The notes under the pieces were generated by a model. The model did not search any database and was not told the origin of the DNA. It was given only the letters and a program-made list of their open reading frames with translations. This document shows, piece after piece, positions 11,037-23,300 of a DNA stretch of 64,000 nucleotides. Source of the stretch: Massospora cicadina (lineage: Eukaryota > Entomophthoromycota > Entomophthoromycetes > Entomophthorales > Entomophthoraceae). A program made the translations under genes and the position numbers. How positions within the stretch are numbered: position 1 is the first letter of the stretch; each line of letters begins with the position of its first letter. The DNA is taken from positions 1 through 64,000 of the forward strand of contig JAKSZP010000155.1 of the NCBI GenBank assembly GCA_022478985.1. Reading direction: 5' to 3'.

Positions 11037-11041
11037 CTTGC

Positions 11042-11620
11042 CAAGGGTCTCCTTCATCCCAAAATTGCTCTGACCTTACCCTTGCAGGTCAGAGGTAACA
11101 TCCTATATTTCCACAAACAAGCAAATGCTGCCATCAAGAAAGTTGCTACGACTTTATCAGGCCAAGACAAAAACTACCCGCGCCACCACAGCTTTATTAC
11201 CCCAGATTTATTCCATCTGTCTTCATGCGGAAGACTGTCTTTCCAAATACCTAGGGGCAATTTTTGATATAGGAAAGCTTAAATACCAGCTGACCATCAG
11301 CCAACTCGCTCCCCATGTCACTAATCACCTCACACCATTGCTCTCCGCCTTGGCCCACACACTTGCCTTTGATATGGAATCTGAATCTGAGGATAAGCCA
11401 TCCAATCTCCCTTCCCCTTCTGACATGGTGGGATGAGTGACTCGTCGCTGTCCCACCTGGTTGGTTGTATTATCATTTGGTTGTGTTTCACCAGATCTTT
11501 TTGGGCAGTTAATCACTCTGCTTGGGTAAGTCTGTTTGTTCATTTTTTTAGTTCTTTGAGTTTCAGTAATGTCCATCCCCTGGTTGGCTTGCCTCATATA
11601 AGTAAATATATACAAAGTAT
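11042..11620 (+). mobile_element. ORF1-only LINE copy C, 3' portion
   Basis: This continues the element interrupted at 328. Degenerate ORF1 C-terminal coding (ILYFHKQANAAIKKVATTLSG) aligns with LFNDAEVAIMNVATLASF of copy A and ETATAVKHVAELADF of copy B. After ATGGTGGGAT (about 11426) it goes directly into a 3' untranslated region that ends GTCCATCCCCTGGTTGGC...CCTCATATAAGTAAA. No reverse transcriptase lies between. This matches copies A and B in layout. A SINE inserted just beyond the tail. Confidence 0.8.
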
Positions 11621-11634
11621 GATGTTGGATCCAG

Positions 11635-11772
11635 AGGAGCGGATAGCATAGTGGGGTGTTTTCTGCTCCACTCTGGGTTGGGTTTTGATTAAAGCAGGTC
11701 AAAATTAACAAAGGATAAAAACCTCAGTGTGGTATATTTGTCCCAAGGTAAACCATCTCGTTTACTTTTAAT
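11635..11772 (+). mobile_element. SINE copy 1 (138 bp)
   Basis: A 14-bp TSD with one mismatch, GATGTTGGATCCAG at 11621-11634 and GATGATGGATCCAG at 11773-11786, bounds it. The head has a pol III A-box-like TAGCATAGTGG and a decayed B-box. The body carries CTCAGTGTGGTATATTTGTC followed by CCAAGGT, shared with the SINE at 46131-46270 and, in diverged form, the one at 15139-15273. Confidence 0.85.
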
Positions 11773-13000
11773 GATGATGGATCCAGGAAAATATTACCAA
11801 TATAATCTAAAATACAGATATTATAATGGAGGCCCACCAAGCTGTGGGCCATAGAGGATATACTAAAATGCTTGAACTGGTTAGGGCCAACTACTATTGG
11901 GAGTTTCAAAGGTTTGATATACAGGATGTAATTTCGCACTGTCATGAATATTAAACAAAAAAGACCTTTTTAAAAAACAACTTTCCAGCTTGTGAAGCCA
12001 ATCTGGAATTAGCACAGTTTTGATAGTTGTGAGTGGGCCCTTTCTACTGGCATCCTAAATTATAAATATATTATTGTGGAAATCAACCACATTACTAAAT
12101 GGGTCAAGGCCAAGGCAATTTGAGATGTTGGAGAATTGACCACTTTTGGCATAACAGTTCTATTGACTGTCACTGAAGTCTGAAAATGGTCTCAAAGCCA
12201 AAATTTGTGGAGAGGTTGAAAAATGAAAAGATGGAGAGAATAGAGACTACTTTATTGCATTAAAAAGCCGTGATATTTATAGGGCGTGTGGGGAAATGGC
12301 GCCTCAGGGACCTTTGTGGCCTCATAGGATTAAGATCCTTTACTACCTTCCATATTGATCAACTGAATGGCACACTCATTGTACTGAATCGTCCTCATGA
12401 CCACGGAGTGGGGGCAGCGCCTCTTGAGATTCAGAAATTGGGGACAGGATTCCTGAAGGTGATTTCATCAATTATCATATGCGTGATGCTTCCTGATTGA
12501 ATCTAGTTTTGATGCCTTCAGGATAAGGTTCTTTTCATGCTGGTTCAAGAGTTGATCTGTTGAGGATCAATCCAGGAGCAGGGATTTTGGCTTTCTCATC
12601 ATATTAAATCCTGACACTAAAGCCAAAAACTATTTTAGAAAATTTATTAACTGACATGGATGCCCTCAAATGATACTCACTGACAATGGGACCAATTTCA
12701 CATCCAATGTGATTCCTTAACTGAATGAGCAAATGTCTATTAGAGGCGTTCTATCAGCGCCATAACACCTTAAAGCCACCAGGGTATTTTAATTAGTGAA
12801 TGGGACTTTAGCTATACATACTTATGAGAATATTCATGAACTCATCATCTCAGTGGACATTGTATGTTTGGTCTGATTTGTTTGCATCAATATCAACTAT
12901 CACAGCACAACAGGCTTAACCATTTATGTTGCTATATGGTTGTCAGCCAGCTTTATCCCTTACTATTCTCAGTCTCTTCATGTTTCCTGATGTTGAACAT
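11773..13000 (+). pseudogene. Ty3 integrase fragment (element G4, plus strand)
   Basis: Plus-strand reading gives EAHQAVGHRGYTKMLELVRA...YYWEF...ISHCHEY (about 11828-11950), the HHCC zinc domain with the last Cys replaced. Then IIVEINHITKWVKAKAI follows at about 12073, the first catalytic block. After a 415-bp insertion, CPQMILTDNGTNFTS (about 12660-12705) is the second block. The order is that of a Ty3 integrase. Several frameshifts and stops are present. The rest of G4 is not recognisable. It appears to be the old substrate into which the SINE, and perhaps ORF1-only copy C, inserted. Confidence 0.8.
12204..12618. mobile_element. 415-bp insertion with 10-bp TSD
   Basis: AAAGCCAAAA occurs at 12194-12203 and again at 12619-12628. 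Removing one copy plus the insert joins the two halves of the G4 integrase frame. I see no terminal inverted repeats, ORF or pol III boxes, so the class is unknown. The TSD length would fit a Mutator-like element or a short LINE/SINE. Confidence 0.65.
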
Positions 13001-15124
13001 TTAATATTCTGATAGACTAGCACACATATTAATAAAACTAGATGCGTGGCGGCTCCCCCTTTTGGTTTTGGGCACTACTAGTGCTAAAAATATTGATAAA
13101 ACTACAATTTCAGGACTACAATTCTACTATGGCCAGAAAAATATCACAGAAATCAGCTTATGATATCAAACCTGCTATGCATTTTTCAAGTAGGAGACAC
13201 AGAAGATTATTGTGATACCCATTAGCTGGAAGAACAAATAAGCTACCATCTTTTTTGGAAAGTTAATTTACAAAAGTTGACAGAACATGATCAGACTTTT
13301 ACACAATTAAGCAAATTTTGGTAGGTTGAATTAGCAATAGGGTACATGATAGGTTTCTACAATCTTATCAGAACTGTGCCATTATCCGCTCTATGAATTG
13401 CAACTGGACAGCAGACAACGAAATTCAGTACAACAAAAGATCTATAGAACAACTATCCACTAAAACTACCAGATCTAGTTAATAGGGGAATTGGTGGAAA
13501 TATTGCATATATTTGGGATCACAAACTAAACTGTTTACATTTGATTATCTAAATCAAAACACCCTACAGTTAATTATCACTAGGTTAAAGGTATGTACAA
13601 CAATGTTGATAGCCTAAAGTTACAGGTCTAACAATAAATAAAGCTATTGACTACCGTATAGGATGAACAACTGAATTTAGGTAAAATTATCACTCTTAAG
13701 AATTATATTCAAGCTATTAATTGAATTATTATTCTCAAAAATCACATTCAAGCTTGAAAATTACCAGTCCATCCACATCACCTGTTGAACTCCTTCTTCC
13801 TGCTAACTTAGTTGAGAAAGAGGGACAATCAACTCTAATAACTTTTTATATTCTGGAACTATATCCAAACTTTAGTATATTTTTGTATATACTATCTCTA
13901 TTAAACTCCATATATCATTCAACTAAGTAGTTAATGAAGAAAAATTGTCTCCTGAAAAATTATTATAAATACATATTAAAACTTTATTAGATTAATAAAC
14001 CATCCAAATTACCCAATGAGACCCCTCTCAGCTAACTGAATTAATCCTAAAACATATGTTAATTAAGTGATATAATGTCAATTTGATATTGTTGGTAATA
14101 ATATTTCTAAAACCTTCCAAAACCAAATTATAACTATACGCTGACATGTTAAAATAAAAAAATGAGACAAACTAAGAAAAGTTTATCAGGGTTTAAATTA
14201 ATTTACCCAAACCCAAAAAGAAAATAAGGTTGTCATTATTAAATTTAGATCTATATTATGTTTTGCTTATGTCTTAGTTTGAGGTATATTGACTAGAGTT
14301 CAATGGGCATGAGCCACCTCATTTAATACAGGGAAATACTAAATAGGATCTACTCTAATCTGGACTATCTGCCTCTCATATCTTAAAACTTGAGAGCCCA
14401 AAACTTTAGTAATGAGGTTATAGACTGTGAAACCCCATTTTCACAAAAATATAATGGAATCCTTGACCAACCAATCTCTTGGCTTTATTAGCAACTAGGT
14501 ACTCTCCTCACAAGTGTCAAATTTGAGAAGATCCCATACTGGCTACTTATATCTTCTTTCTGATTTTGATATCAGGCAGGTTATCTATAGATCTCTTCAC
14601 TTAACCTAAAGATAAGTAAAACAAATTATAAAACTTGAGATTATGTGTTATAAAAATTTTTAATAAAAAAGAAAAATTTTACTGAAAAATATATTTAAGA
14701 TAACCAATCTGATAAAGGGATTTTTGGTAATAGCAACATTGTAACATTTTTCTGGAACTTCTGGTTAGGCGTTTCTTAATCTTCCTTACAGTTGTGGATC
14801 CATTTATAAAGGTTCCATAAATTTTTGAGCTCCATCTCACGGTGAACATCCTTTGAACAAAATGTTAAGCTCAACTTGTGAATTCTCCACTTTTTGGTCA
14901 AAATTGGGAATCTTGCTTCCAATTATTAAAAAACTACCCTTTTTGTAATTTGATGATTTAAAATTTATTTGATGTCACCATTTATTGCGCCTAGATCTAG
15001 GATCATAAACAACATTGAAATTGATTACTTGACTAATTTGGTAATTTTAGTATTGACTAATAAATTAAAAAAAACCAGCATTAGATGGGATATTGTTGAT
15101 ACTTCAATCATCAGCGGCAATGAT
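13001..15124. other. AT-rich stretch without recognisable gene
   Basis: Only short chance ORFs occur, none with a recognisable motif. The sequence is AT-rich and probably decayed repeat DNA continuing from the G4 element. I can assign no feature here. Confidence 0.5.
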
Positions 15125-15138
15125 TGAAATTTGTTTTA

Positions 15139-15273
15139 AAATTAAACAAGATGGGTCAACCTTGGGACATTTATATCACGCCAAGTTTTTATCCTATGCT
15201 GGGTTTGAACACTTTTTGCACAAAACCCTACCCAGAGTGGAGCAGGAACAACCCAACTATGCTACCACTCTTC
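15139..15273 (-). mobile_element. SINE copy 3 (135 bp, minus strand)
   Basis: The reverse complement reads GTGGTAGCATAGTTGGG (A box), then GTGTTCAAACCCAGC (a good B box), GGATAAAAACTTGG and ATAAATGTCCCAAGGTTGAC, aligning along its length with the other two SINEs. The 14-bp TSD is TGAAATTTGTTTTA at 15125-15138 and TGAAATTTATTTTA at 15274-15287. Confidence 0.85.
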
Positions 15274-15287
15274 TGAAATTTATTTTA

Positions 15288-16170
15288 TCAAAGGCACAAA
15301 TTGTTTTACCTCCTCTAAATCCAAAATGGTTTTAAAATTCGTCATCATTTGTTCCATCAAGGTAAAATTATCTCATGTCATATTAAAATAGTTTTGGTTA
15401 ATACCATCTAGACCAATTTATATTTTTTGGAATGTGGTCTATAAAGGGGTTCAAATCTTCCCCTTACAATTTAATCTTTACCACTAACATATTTTTTATA
15501 TAAAACTTTTGGAAAAGTTCTTTCCTGAGGCTGAGGAATTACTTTCAAAATTTTAACCACATGAATCCTTCCAATAGTATCTGAATTCTGGGTTTCAGTT
15601 AGTTGGGTGTAATTGCCAACTAATAACCTAGTTTGATACTATTTAATGATATATGGTTAATTGTGTTTAGGTTTGGTGGAAGCTGCGTTCTCTGCTGTAA
15701 TGCCATCTGAATATTGTTGTGGGAGTTTCCAGCGGAAAGCTGATAAATCCATTAAGAATCATCTGAAATGGTTCCACTGACTAATTTGGAGCACCGTCAA
15801 CTCATGCTGAGGATGCTCAAAGTCCTATTTATATATAAATTTATATATGATTGACCAGCAACTTATGCTGAGGATGTATTGACCTAATTTAATATTTGGT
15901 GATCAGATGAGCGGATCTGGAGGGAATATCTATGAAGTATGAATAAACAAGTTTACAATCAGATAGAGTTATGGCATCAAGAGGCCAATGGGTTTTCCAG
16001 TAGTTGATTGGCTAAAGAGTACTTGGGCGCAGTAGCCCTATAAGTAAATATAAATAGTCGTTCATTCACTCCTAATAAACAACTCTCTTGCATCATTCTT
16101 AATTTTATTTTATAGTGGCTAATACACTGTGGAGTAGAAGTAGATAGGCTAAGGGATCCCCAATAGGTGC
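15288..16170. other. Unassigned stretch with LTR-like promoter and poly(A) signals
   Basis: No ORF is supported. Around 16040-16110 the plus strand has a TATAAATA box, followed by AATAAACAACTC and a T-rich run, as in a retrotransposon LTR. No partner repeat is seen in the window, so a solo LTR is only a possibility. Two copies of CAACTYATGCTGAGGATG occur at about 15799 and 15859. Confidence 0.3.
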
Positions 16171-16580
16171 TGGTGATCACGCCTGGAGTGGCCAGCGCTG
16201 CCAGCTCTCATGTCCTCCTCCTTATGAGTAACCAGTGGGAACCTGGCCAGCTGGCTACCAGTGGATGCACTGACAGGCTGCCAACCTTAGCAGGGTGAAG
16301 TTCAGGAGTTTCCATAGCCACCCAGGAAAGGGGATGGACTCTCTGGGGCATTTCCAGATGGGGTGGTGAAGGGTTGCAAGGGTGGGGCAGCATGGAAGTG
16401 CATGAGCCACCCAGGAAGGGGGCAGGACTTGCTGGTGCACATAATGAGGACGCCTGGGGCTAAAGGCGAAGCCATTGGTGGTTAGTTGTTGGTTGGACAC
16501 AGGACTTGTAGGGGTTGTTATGCCAATGAAGGTGAGACAGCAAATGGCCACCAGTCTTCATACTGATTGGCCTGGCACAC
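16171..16580. other. GC-rich patch with an internal duplication
   Basis: This segment is clearly richer in GC than its flanks. A block containing AGCCACCCAGGAA followed by GGGG and GGACTYNCTGG is present twice, at about 16316 and 16410. No gene is recognised; overlapping short frames on the minus strand have no known motif. Confidence 0.4.
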
Positions 16581-17198
16581 TAGTGGTGCCCATGGTCAAT
16601 TTTGTGAGAATTACTTTCTGACATATTTGAGGCTTTATCCATATCAAACTAATGTCATAAAGTTAATGGTGGATATACAACACTTTTGCTCTCATGTCAA
16701 CTTTCATAAAGTATTAAGTCTGGAAAACTAAAATGATTGACATTAAACATGCAAAAATATAGTAAATAACTAATTAAATACAATGGGACAATGACAGCTT
16801 ACCATAAAAAATATCAAGAAAATTTCACTAACTTGTTTATGAGGGTGTGGGGGTGAGGTCAAATATATAGCTTAATTACTTGATTTGAGTTTCCTCCATT
16901 ATGGTAGTGAGCGCTAATTTTAAGTCATGAGGCTCAGCTTCTCCACCTAGACGAAAAAATATACTCCTTAAGGCTTAAGAAGGTTCTAAGTCCCTTGTAG
17001 CTCCCCTGTCCCATCTCAGTAATCTTGCTCATGTGATAGATATGCATTAGTTTATGCCCTGTCTCTCAAGGAACCTCTCCTCTACACCCTCCTCTTCTTC
17101 TACCCTATTGTAAAGTAGTGAAATGAGCTTGTATGGATGTAGTCCAGTATAGGGCCTCTGGAATTCCCTAAAAGCATCCTAATCATAGCCTCGTCATG
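16581..17198. other. Unassigned DNA upstream of G2
   Basis: No gene, RNA or repeat is recognised. This is the flank into which G2 inserted; the last five bases before the LTR (17199-17203, GCCAA) are the target duplication. Confidence 0.4.
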
Positions 17199-17203
17199 GC
17201 CAA

Positions 17204-17770
17204 TGTCAGGAAGCAGGGGGTGTTAATCCATAGGTCTGATAAGAGGAGGCCAGGAAACCTGAAGTCGTGGGAGAAGGATATGTAAAATTTTTACTTTAAC
17301 AAAAATTAAAGTCTTCAACCAAAGGAAAATCAACAATGTTGGCGTATCTTAGTAAAATTGTCACTAATTTTTTAGGGAAAAAGCCAAAAATGAGTGGCAA
17401 AAAGTTTGTAATTTTTATCTACTATCAAAACAAAATATTTAGAATTTTTCAGAAAGTCTCTCTCAGGGAAAAAAACCCAATTGCTTCTAAGCTGAGATCT
17501 ATACTAATAGCAATTGTCAATCTCTTTGGCGTTTTAGTTACTTCTGTTAAATAGGAGTTGATCATTACATAGAATGGGTTTAAACCTGATATCAGGAAGT
17601 TTCTGTCAATAAATATTTGATTGCATAAGTTGAATTTGAACCTTATATTGGGAGGCCTTGAATTAAGTCAGGGATTATCCCCATCACAGTTTCAAGTATA
17701 TTCTTCAGATTGGGTTCAGATCCCATCATCAAATGTATTTGAATCCTTATTTCATGCCAGAATCCTGAAA
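17204..17770 (-). repeat. G2 3' LTR (567 bp)
   Basis: Begins TGTCAGGAAGCAGGGGG on the plus strand. It aligns with 53167-53582 plus 55499-55643 along its whole length, including the shared block AAGCTGAGATCTATACTAAT. Confidence 0.88.
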
Positions 17771-17786
17771 ACTCCCCTTCTTGATC
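17771..17786 (-). promoter_or_regulatory. G2 polypurine tract
   Basis: The minus strand reads GATCAAGAAGGGGAGT directly before the 3' LTR, the expected place and composition for the plus-strand DNA primer of an LTR element. Confidence 0.75.
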
Positions 17787-19195
17787 TTAACGTATAGGTG
17801 GTGAAAGGCTGAAGAAATAAACTGTGTAACTGATTGATCACTTTTCCCTGAGCAACTTCAACCTAAGAGTGTTCATTTTATCATTTATATATGACCATAT
17901 AGGGTCCTGGACAAACTGGTCCCCAATTTATTATTGCGTCCACATGATCAATTATGATAAGAAAAAATATATCACCAGATTAGAAGGTTTGCAGAGAATC
18001 ATGCTTATTGTTAAACTGATTAGTTTCTCTGGTAGTGATATCAGAAAATCTTTTGGAAGCTAGGGTCTTAAGTCAGATAATTTCATTAATGATATTTCTC
18101 ATAGTAACTTCAGGGGATTCAGGAGAGGCTTGATCTAACATGGTTTTTCACTTTAAAGGGCAGCTGATTATTCTTCCATAAAAAGATTGGAAGGGAGACA
18201 TCTTAATAATCTGATGATAACTTATTTGGTGGGCAAAAATTGCACTAAGTAGATATCGTGAACAATGTAGGGTATTGATCAAGGCCATTTTTTAGAGGCT
18301 TGATGTTAATGTACCATTTACACTCTATACCATTCCATTGGTTGCAGGATGGTAGAGTGTGGAAAACAATTGAGTGGTCCCCATTAATTTGTTTAATTCA
18401 TTCACCAATGATGATCAAAAACTCTGGCCATTATCATAAAAAATTTTGTTAGGGCACCCATGTTGAGTAATAATCTGATTATATAGGAATATAGCGATAG
18501 CTTTTACCAAAGCTGGGGGGTAGGGATATGGCTTCAATCCACTTTGTTAGATGTTCAACAGCTAGAAGGAGGAATTGGTGGCCATTATATTCTTGAGGGA
18601 GTGGTTTCACAACGTCAACGCTTTAGTATGTAATGGTTCAAAGGTTGGAAACACTGGATGTTGAGGTCAGAGATTAGGACCAGCTTGACCTTTACATACC
18701 AAACAGGACTCTAATACGTCTTGGATTGAGATGAGAATTCCTTTTCAATAACATTGTAACTTGAGCCATATGTAAGTTTTTTGTGAATTCTTCCATGACT
18801 GCCTTGCCAGTGCTCTTCTGATATAACATCTGTGCAAGACAAAGGTTGGATGTAGGGCTGCCATCTTTGTGACACAAGTTTGTACTGGTTACCCTTTTTA
18901 TCCTGGATAATTGCTGACTTTTGTGCTAGTTTGTTTTAAATAGTCAAGGACTCATTTTTCCATAAGAACAGTTGGGTTAAAAGATTATAGAGTCAATCTT
19001 TCTCAGATTCAGTTACAGTCAATATGGGTAACGTGGATAATCAATCTACATTTTTATGCAAAGGAACTGGACATTAATAATAGAAAAATCATTGTTTTAA
19101 AGCTCTAACGCCCATTGGGCTAATATTATCAGGATCATACATTTGTTGAATCCATTGTAGTGGCGCATTACAAGTAATTTATGGTAAAGTATTTC
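17787..19195 (-). pseudogene. G2 RNase H end and integrase
   Basis: Reading the minus strand from 19195, APLQWIQQMYDPDNISPMG and a decayed C-terminal RNase H block come first. A zinc-domain region and the stretch at 18692-18877 follow. Then LLAVEHLTKWIEAISLPP (about 18540-18600) is the first catalytic block of integrase. The end (about 17790-17900) reads GPYMVIYK...AQGKVINQLHSLFLQPF, a GPY/F module, immediately before the polypurine tract. Stops and shifts are frequent. The upstream half of RNase H lies about 29 kb away at 48656-48830. Confidence 0.8.
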
Positions 19196-19795
19196 CTGTA
19201 ATTCTTTGAAAAAAAAACTCCATTAAAAAGCTCTAAAAAATATAAAATAATTGAGAAGTTATGCCTACTCAATTTAACCCTTTTAAAGTCAGCACTTTAT
19301 TTTAAGATGCCTTATATTAGCAATTTATAATATATATACTCTGCACTGTATGTTCTAAATTGCTTATAGTTTACACTTGGACAATCCAATATGAAATTTA
19401 ATTTGTAATTTCAGAGCAAAATTCTTAAGTCAGGTTGGGATATCACGCTAATTTGAAAAATCGCGCGCGCGCGCGCGCGCGCGCGCGCGCGCGCGCGCGC
19501 GCGCGCGCGCGCGCGCGCGCGCGCGCGCGCGCGCGCGCGCGCGCGCGCGCGCGCGCGCGCGCGCGCGATTTTTGCGGATGCATAATTTCTCAATTATTTC
19601 ATACTTTTTAGAGCTTTCCTTAAAGGAGGTTCTTTTTTCCCAAAAAAATTAAAGGCTGTTCTTTTTCACCCAAAAAAATTCAATACATTTTTTAAAAGTG
19701 GTTTTTTCCTAATTTTAAATTAAAAAACACTATCTCTAGCTATAATTTTAGAAACCTCACTATTTATATATAAAACTAAAATTAATTTTACTATA
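19196..19795. mobile_element. Unclassified foldback segment with (CG)n
   Basis: G2 coding stops at about 19195. A left arm (19207-19264) is the inverted complement of a right arm (19580-19637) over about 58 bp, sharing CTCAATTATTT and TTTTTTAGAGCTTT. Between them lies a pure (CG)n tract. Two tandem copies of a TTCTTTTTNCCCAAAAAAATT unit follow at about 19629 and 19660. No ORF is credible. It could be a MITE-like element or part of a larger element whose other side is near 48483-48655. Confidence 0.5.
19462..19567. repeat. (CG)53 microsatellite, 106 bp
   Basis: An uninterrupted alternation of C and G spans 106 bp. It is flanked by AAAAAT on the left and ATTTTT on the right, so the palindrome extends into the flanks. 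The ORF predicted through it (Ala-Arg repeats) is an artefact. Confidence 0.97.
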
Positions 19796-19962
19796 TCTAT
19801 ATATATATAAATGAATGTCTCTGTGTCTGTCTGTGTGTATTTCTGAATGCATTCCTATACCATTCATACAATTGTAATAAAACTTTAGTGAATTGTTGTG
19901 TGCATGCCTGAGAAGGTTTATGAATTTTAAAAAATATTATTTTAATAGTAAAATAAAAAGTT

Positions 19963-20100
19963 TTATATGTAACAAGTGAAAATCCTATATATACTTTGAT
20001 GGTATTCGCTATATTGTTACAGCTAAGCAGTTTGATATTCAGCTGATTTGATATTTTAAATGGTTTTGTTAAGTGGTTAGTGGTCATTTGGGTATTTAAC
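19963..20100 (+). repeat. Dispersed 140-bp repeat, copy 1
   Basis: Aligns with 28482-28622, sharing GCAGTTTGATATTCAGCTGA and TTTTGTTAAGTGGTTAGTGG. The second copy is on the far side of LINE1, so the two flank it as direct repeats. They are too long for a TSD and suggest a duplicated Helitron segment. Confidence 0.8.
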
Positions 20101-20395
20101 AAGTTTATCTAAATTAAAACTTTGAATCAAAAGTCCAATTGATTTTAAAAATACCTCCTCTAGCATAACTAGCTCCTCTCTCATAAATATCACTTTTTAT
20201 AACAAAAAGTGAATTGAACTAGGATTGAGAGAGCAATCAACTGCCATAACGCACTGCAATTTTATAGAGCAGTGAGCAAAGGCCAACTAACCAAGCGTAG
20301 GGAAGTCTAGCCGCCCATCTGTGCGCAGCACATAGAAACGGATGACTTGCCCACGCCAATAGTGATTTTATTAAGAATAATACCAAGTCACTGAG

Positions 20396-23300
20396 ATGGA
20401 TGAACTATCTGCTGACCTTCCCACTGGCCCAAGCCCTGACATGACTAGAAATGGGGCTGGGCATTCCACCATGTACGCGCCAAGTAATGAACTGGTGACA
20501 TGAACAACAACAAAATGAAAAAACACGTTGATGGGTCACAGAGCCCTAATGAATAGCGCGAATGATGGGGTTGACTCCCTAGGATTGTTGCCCACTGACA
20601 CCCAGACAACAAGCACAACCTTCCGGGAGTGAGGTCCAACGCTGAGAACAGTGGAGTTGGGAATATTCCCCAATGAACCTCAATCAGCAGGGGGACTGGG
20701 GCCTCACAGGGTGAGAAAATTCTTGCCAATAATGCAAAAAACCCAGATGAGGTATTGGTAGGATCCAAAACTGACTCAGATTTGTATAACAAAAATTGGT
20801 AACTCAAACTAATGGAGTCAAGCAATTAAAAGCTTTCTTCCAACATGGAGAAACTTACCAAATTAGCTTGGGGTATTTGGGTGAAGAACTAGTCAGACGC
20901 TAATCCTGAAACAGCCCAGTTGGGGGGCAAATGGTCCCAACCAAAATTGATTCAGTAGCATGAGTAACTCATCAGGCAGAATGCCCAATATGCAATTGAA
21001 TATAATCCCCAATGAAGGCATTCTGACAGGGGGCCATAGCTCGACAATGTATTAATGGCTGATCCTGAATATCTAATCACCAAACCAACCCGATCCATTG
21101 AGGACCAACCAAAGTGGGGGTGACTCTATATCAGGGACCAAATCTGAGAGATTGGACACCCAAGAGGGATCAGCAAAAAAACTTAAAGTATTACTGGAAG
21201 GGGCGGAAACCCTGACAGCGGTCAAGTTGATGGCCAGGGCCCCAGTTAAATTTACACTGATCCAGTTGGACATGTTAGTGCGCCAAGGCGTGTCCACCCA
21301 TAAGGTCAAACAATGGGAGGCCCTCCAGTTTCTGTACTCTATGGCGACTCAGTGGGTCTCTAAAGGAATCAAGCCAGCCATCGTGGCTATATGGCGCAAC
21401 CATAAATTTTCCGCTGGAGTGGCCAAATGCTGGTTCAACACCCAAATCTCAATTGATTTGGCAGTACAATTCAAGGCATCCCAAGTTTGAACTGAAGATG
21501 CCCTGGAGTGGATGAAAATCCCCATGGACTACAAGGTGATAGAGGCTGCCATCCACAAAGATTTAAAACTGGCGGATGCAAAAGCCTGGATGGAGGCTGG
21601 CATTGACCTATTAAATGTGATGGAATACAACAAGGCAGGCATTATGGCATGTTACGCCCAAGCCATCTGGAGCTCAGGCCTCAACCCAACAAATTTAGCC
21701 AAATACACTAGACGTTTCCTGAACGCATTTATGGCCCTCAAGTGGGCCAGACACTTCATTCCAGTGGACACGGCGCTGGAATGGTACAACACTACCTTCT
21801 CCTCAGAGGAAGCACTACTGTGGATTGCGGCCAGGTTCAAGGCAACTGAGGCCTTACACTGGTCATATACCCATATTCCACCTGCCACCGCATCAGACCT
21901 GATGAAAGTGGGATGGACAAAGGAAAAGGCAGTGGAATGGGGACCCTTTAGGGATTTGTCTCTAGAAGAGGCTATCAACTGGTCCACCAATGGATTCACA
22001 CCAATGGAGATGAAATACTGGTTCTGAGCAGGGGCCAGTATGGACCTAGTGTGTTAATGGGCAGAACTGGGGGTGACCAAGCTGATTCACAAAACCCTCA
22101 GAGGCTGCCCATTCCCAATAGTAAAGTGGAAAATCTGGTGCGACGCTGCAACACTTGCTGAGGCTGCAGACTGGGATGTGGCAGGGTTCACCCCCCAATC
22201 AGCCCAACCGTGGATGGAGCACAAGATCTCCCCACAGGCAGCAACAGCGATGAAAGGGGTCACGACCCCAGACTTGGGCTGAGAATGGCTCAAAGCAGGG
22301 ATCCACATCAAAACTATCTGGGATTGGAAGTAATCCTTCCCAGAACTGATGATAGCTGCCCCATACGCTGCCAAAGGCTTCACCCCCTCAGAAGCATTTC
22401 AATGGTGTGAAGCGGAGGTTCCAGTGGACATGGCATGGGTATTCATAGATGGGGGCTAGAACAGCGTTACTGTAAGGGACTGGTGTCAGTGTAGCTCAAT
22501 TACGTTGGAGGTCCTCCAACAATACCTCCACCCAACGTGCGGTCTGGAATCCGCTCTCAAATGGTACTGACTGGGGTTCTCACTAGTGGATGCCCTAGAG
22601 TGGCAGAGCCTGGAGATTGGAGCGCAAATGGCTAAAAGTATCAACCGCCATGGTATCAACAGTCGCCAACTTGAAGCATTCTTCAGCTGGGGTTTCAGCC
22701 TCAACAAATCAGTAAGTTGGATTCTGAAAGGAAAGACCCCCACCGACATACCCAAACCAAGCGCAAAATCAAAATTGTACAGTGCAGTGGCGGCGCACAC
22801 CAAGGACAACACCTGGAATGGAGCAGTGAGCCACATTGAATACATCTGTCAATTGATCAGCGGGGGCTTTACAGATTGCCAGGCACCAAAATCATACCTC
22901 AAAGATGCTATCAGAGTCCACCTACAACTAGTGGAGGAGGAAGAATGGTACGATTTTAATTCTGTTGATTTACCAGGAACTATATGAAGTCCTAGCTGGA
23001 GGGGACTTTGATCATCACTGGGTCCCCAAACAGGGCTATATAGGTATAGCGATCCCAGGCGAGTTGGACCGCAAGAAGCTCCTCAAAATTGGCATCAAGT
23101 ACAAGGGGATTTATCTGTGAACAGACCTGACCAGATATGCCAACTAATGGCAAGGTGGGTTGCCTTCCAGAACCTCCCCATCAGCCATGAATGGGAGTGG
23201 GTGCACGAAGCGATCCAGACCAGGTTGTCATACTATGGGGAAGTACACAAATTCTGCCAAGCCGGTGGAGATTACATCATGAAGTGCCTCCACCCTTGGA

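Noticed and set aside
15093..15335. 80-residue ORF as a small gene
   Set aside because: It lies across SINE copy 3 on the opposite strand and has no motif.
19411..19593. ORF encoding an Ala-Arg repeat protein
   Set aside because: It is simply the (CG)n microsatellite read in one frame; there is no coding evidence.
20161..20275. tRNA-like sequence on the minus strand (TAGTTCAATTC resembles a B box)
   Set aside because: The A box is poor, no TSD is seen and the spacing is short; it could not be tied to the SINE family.
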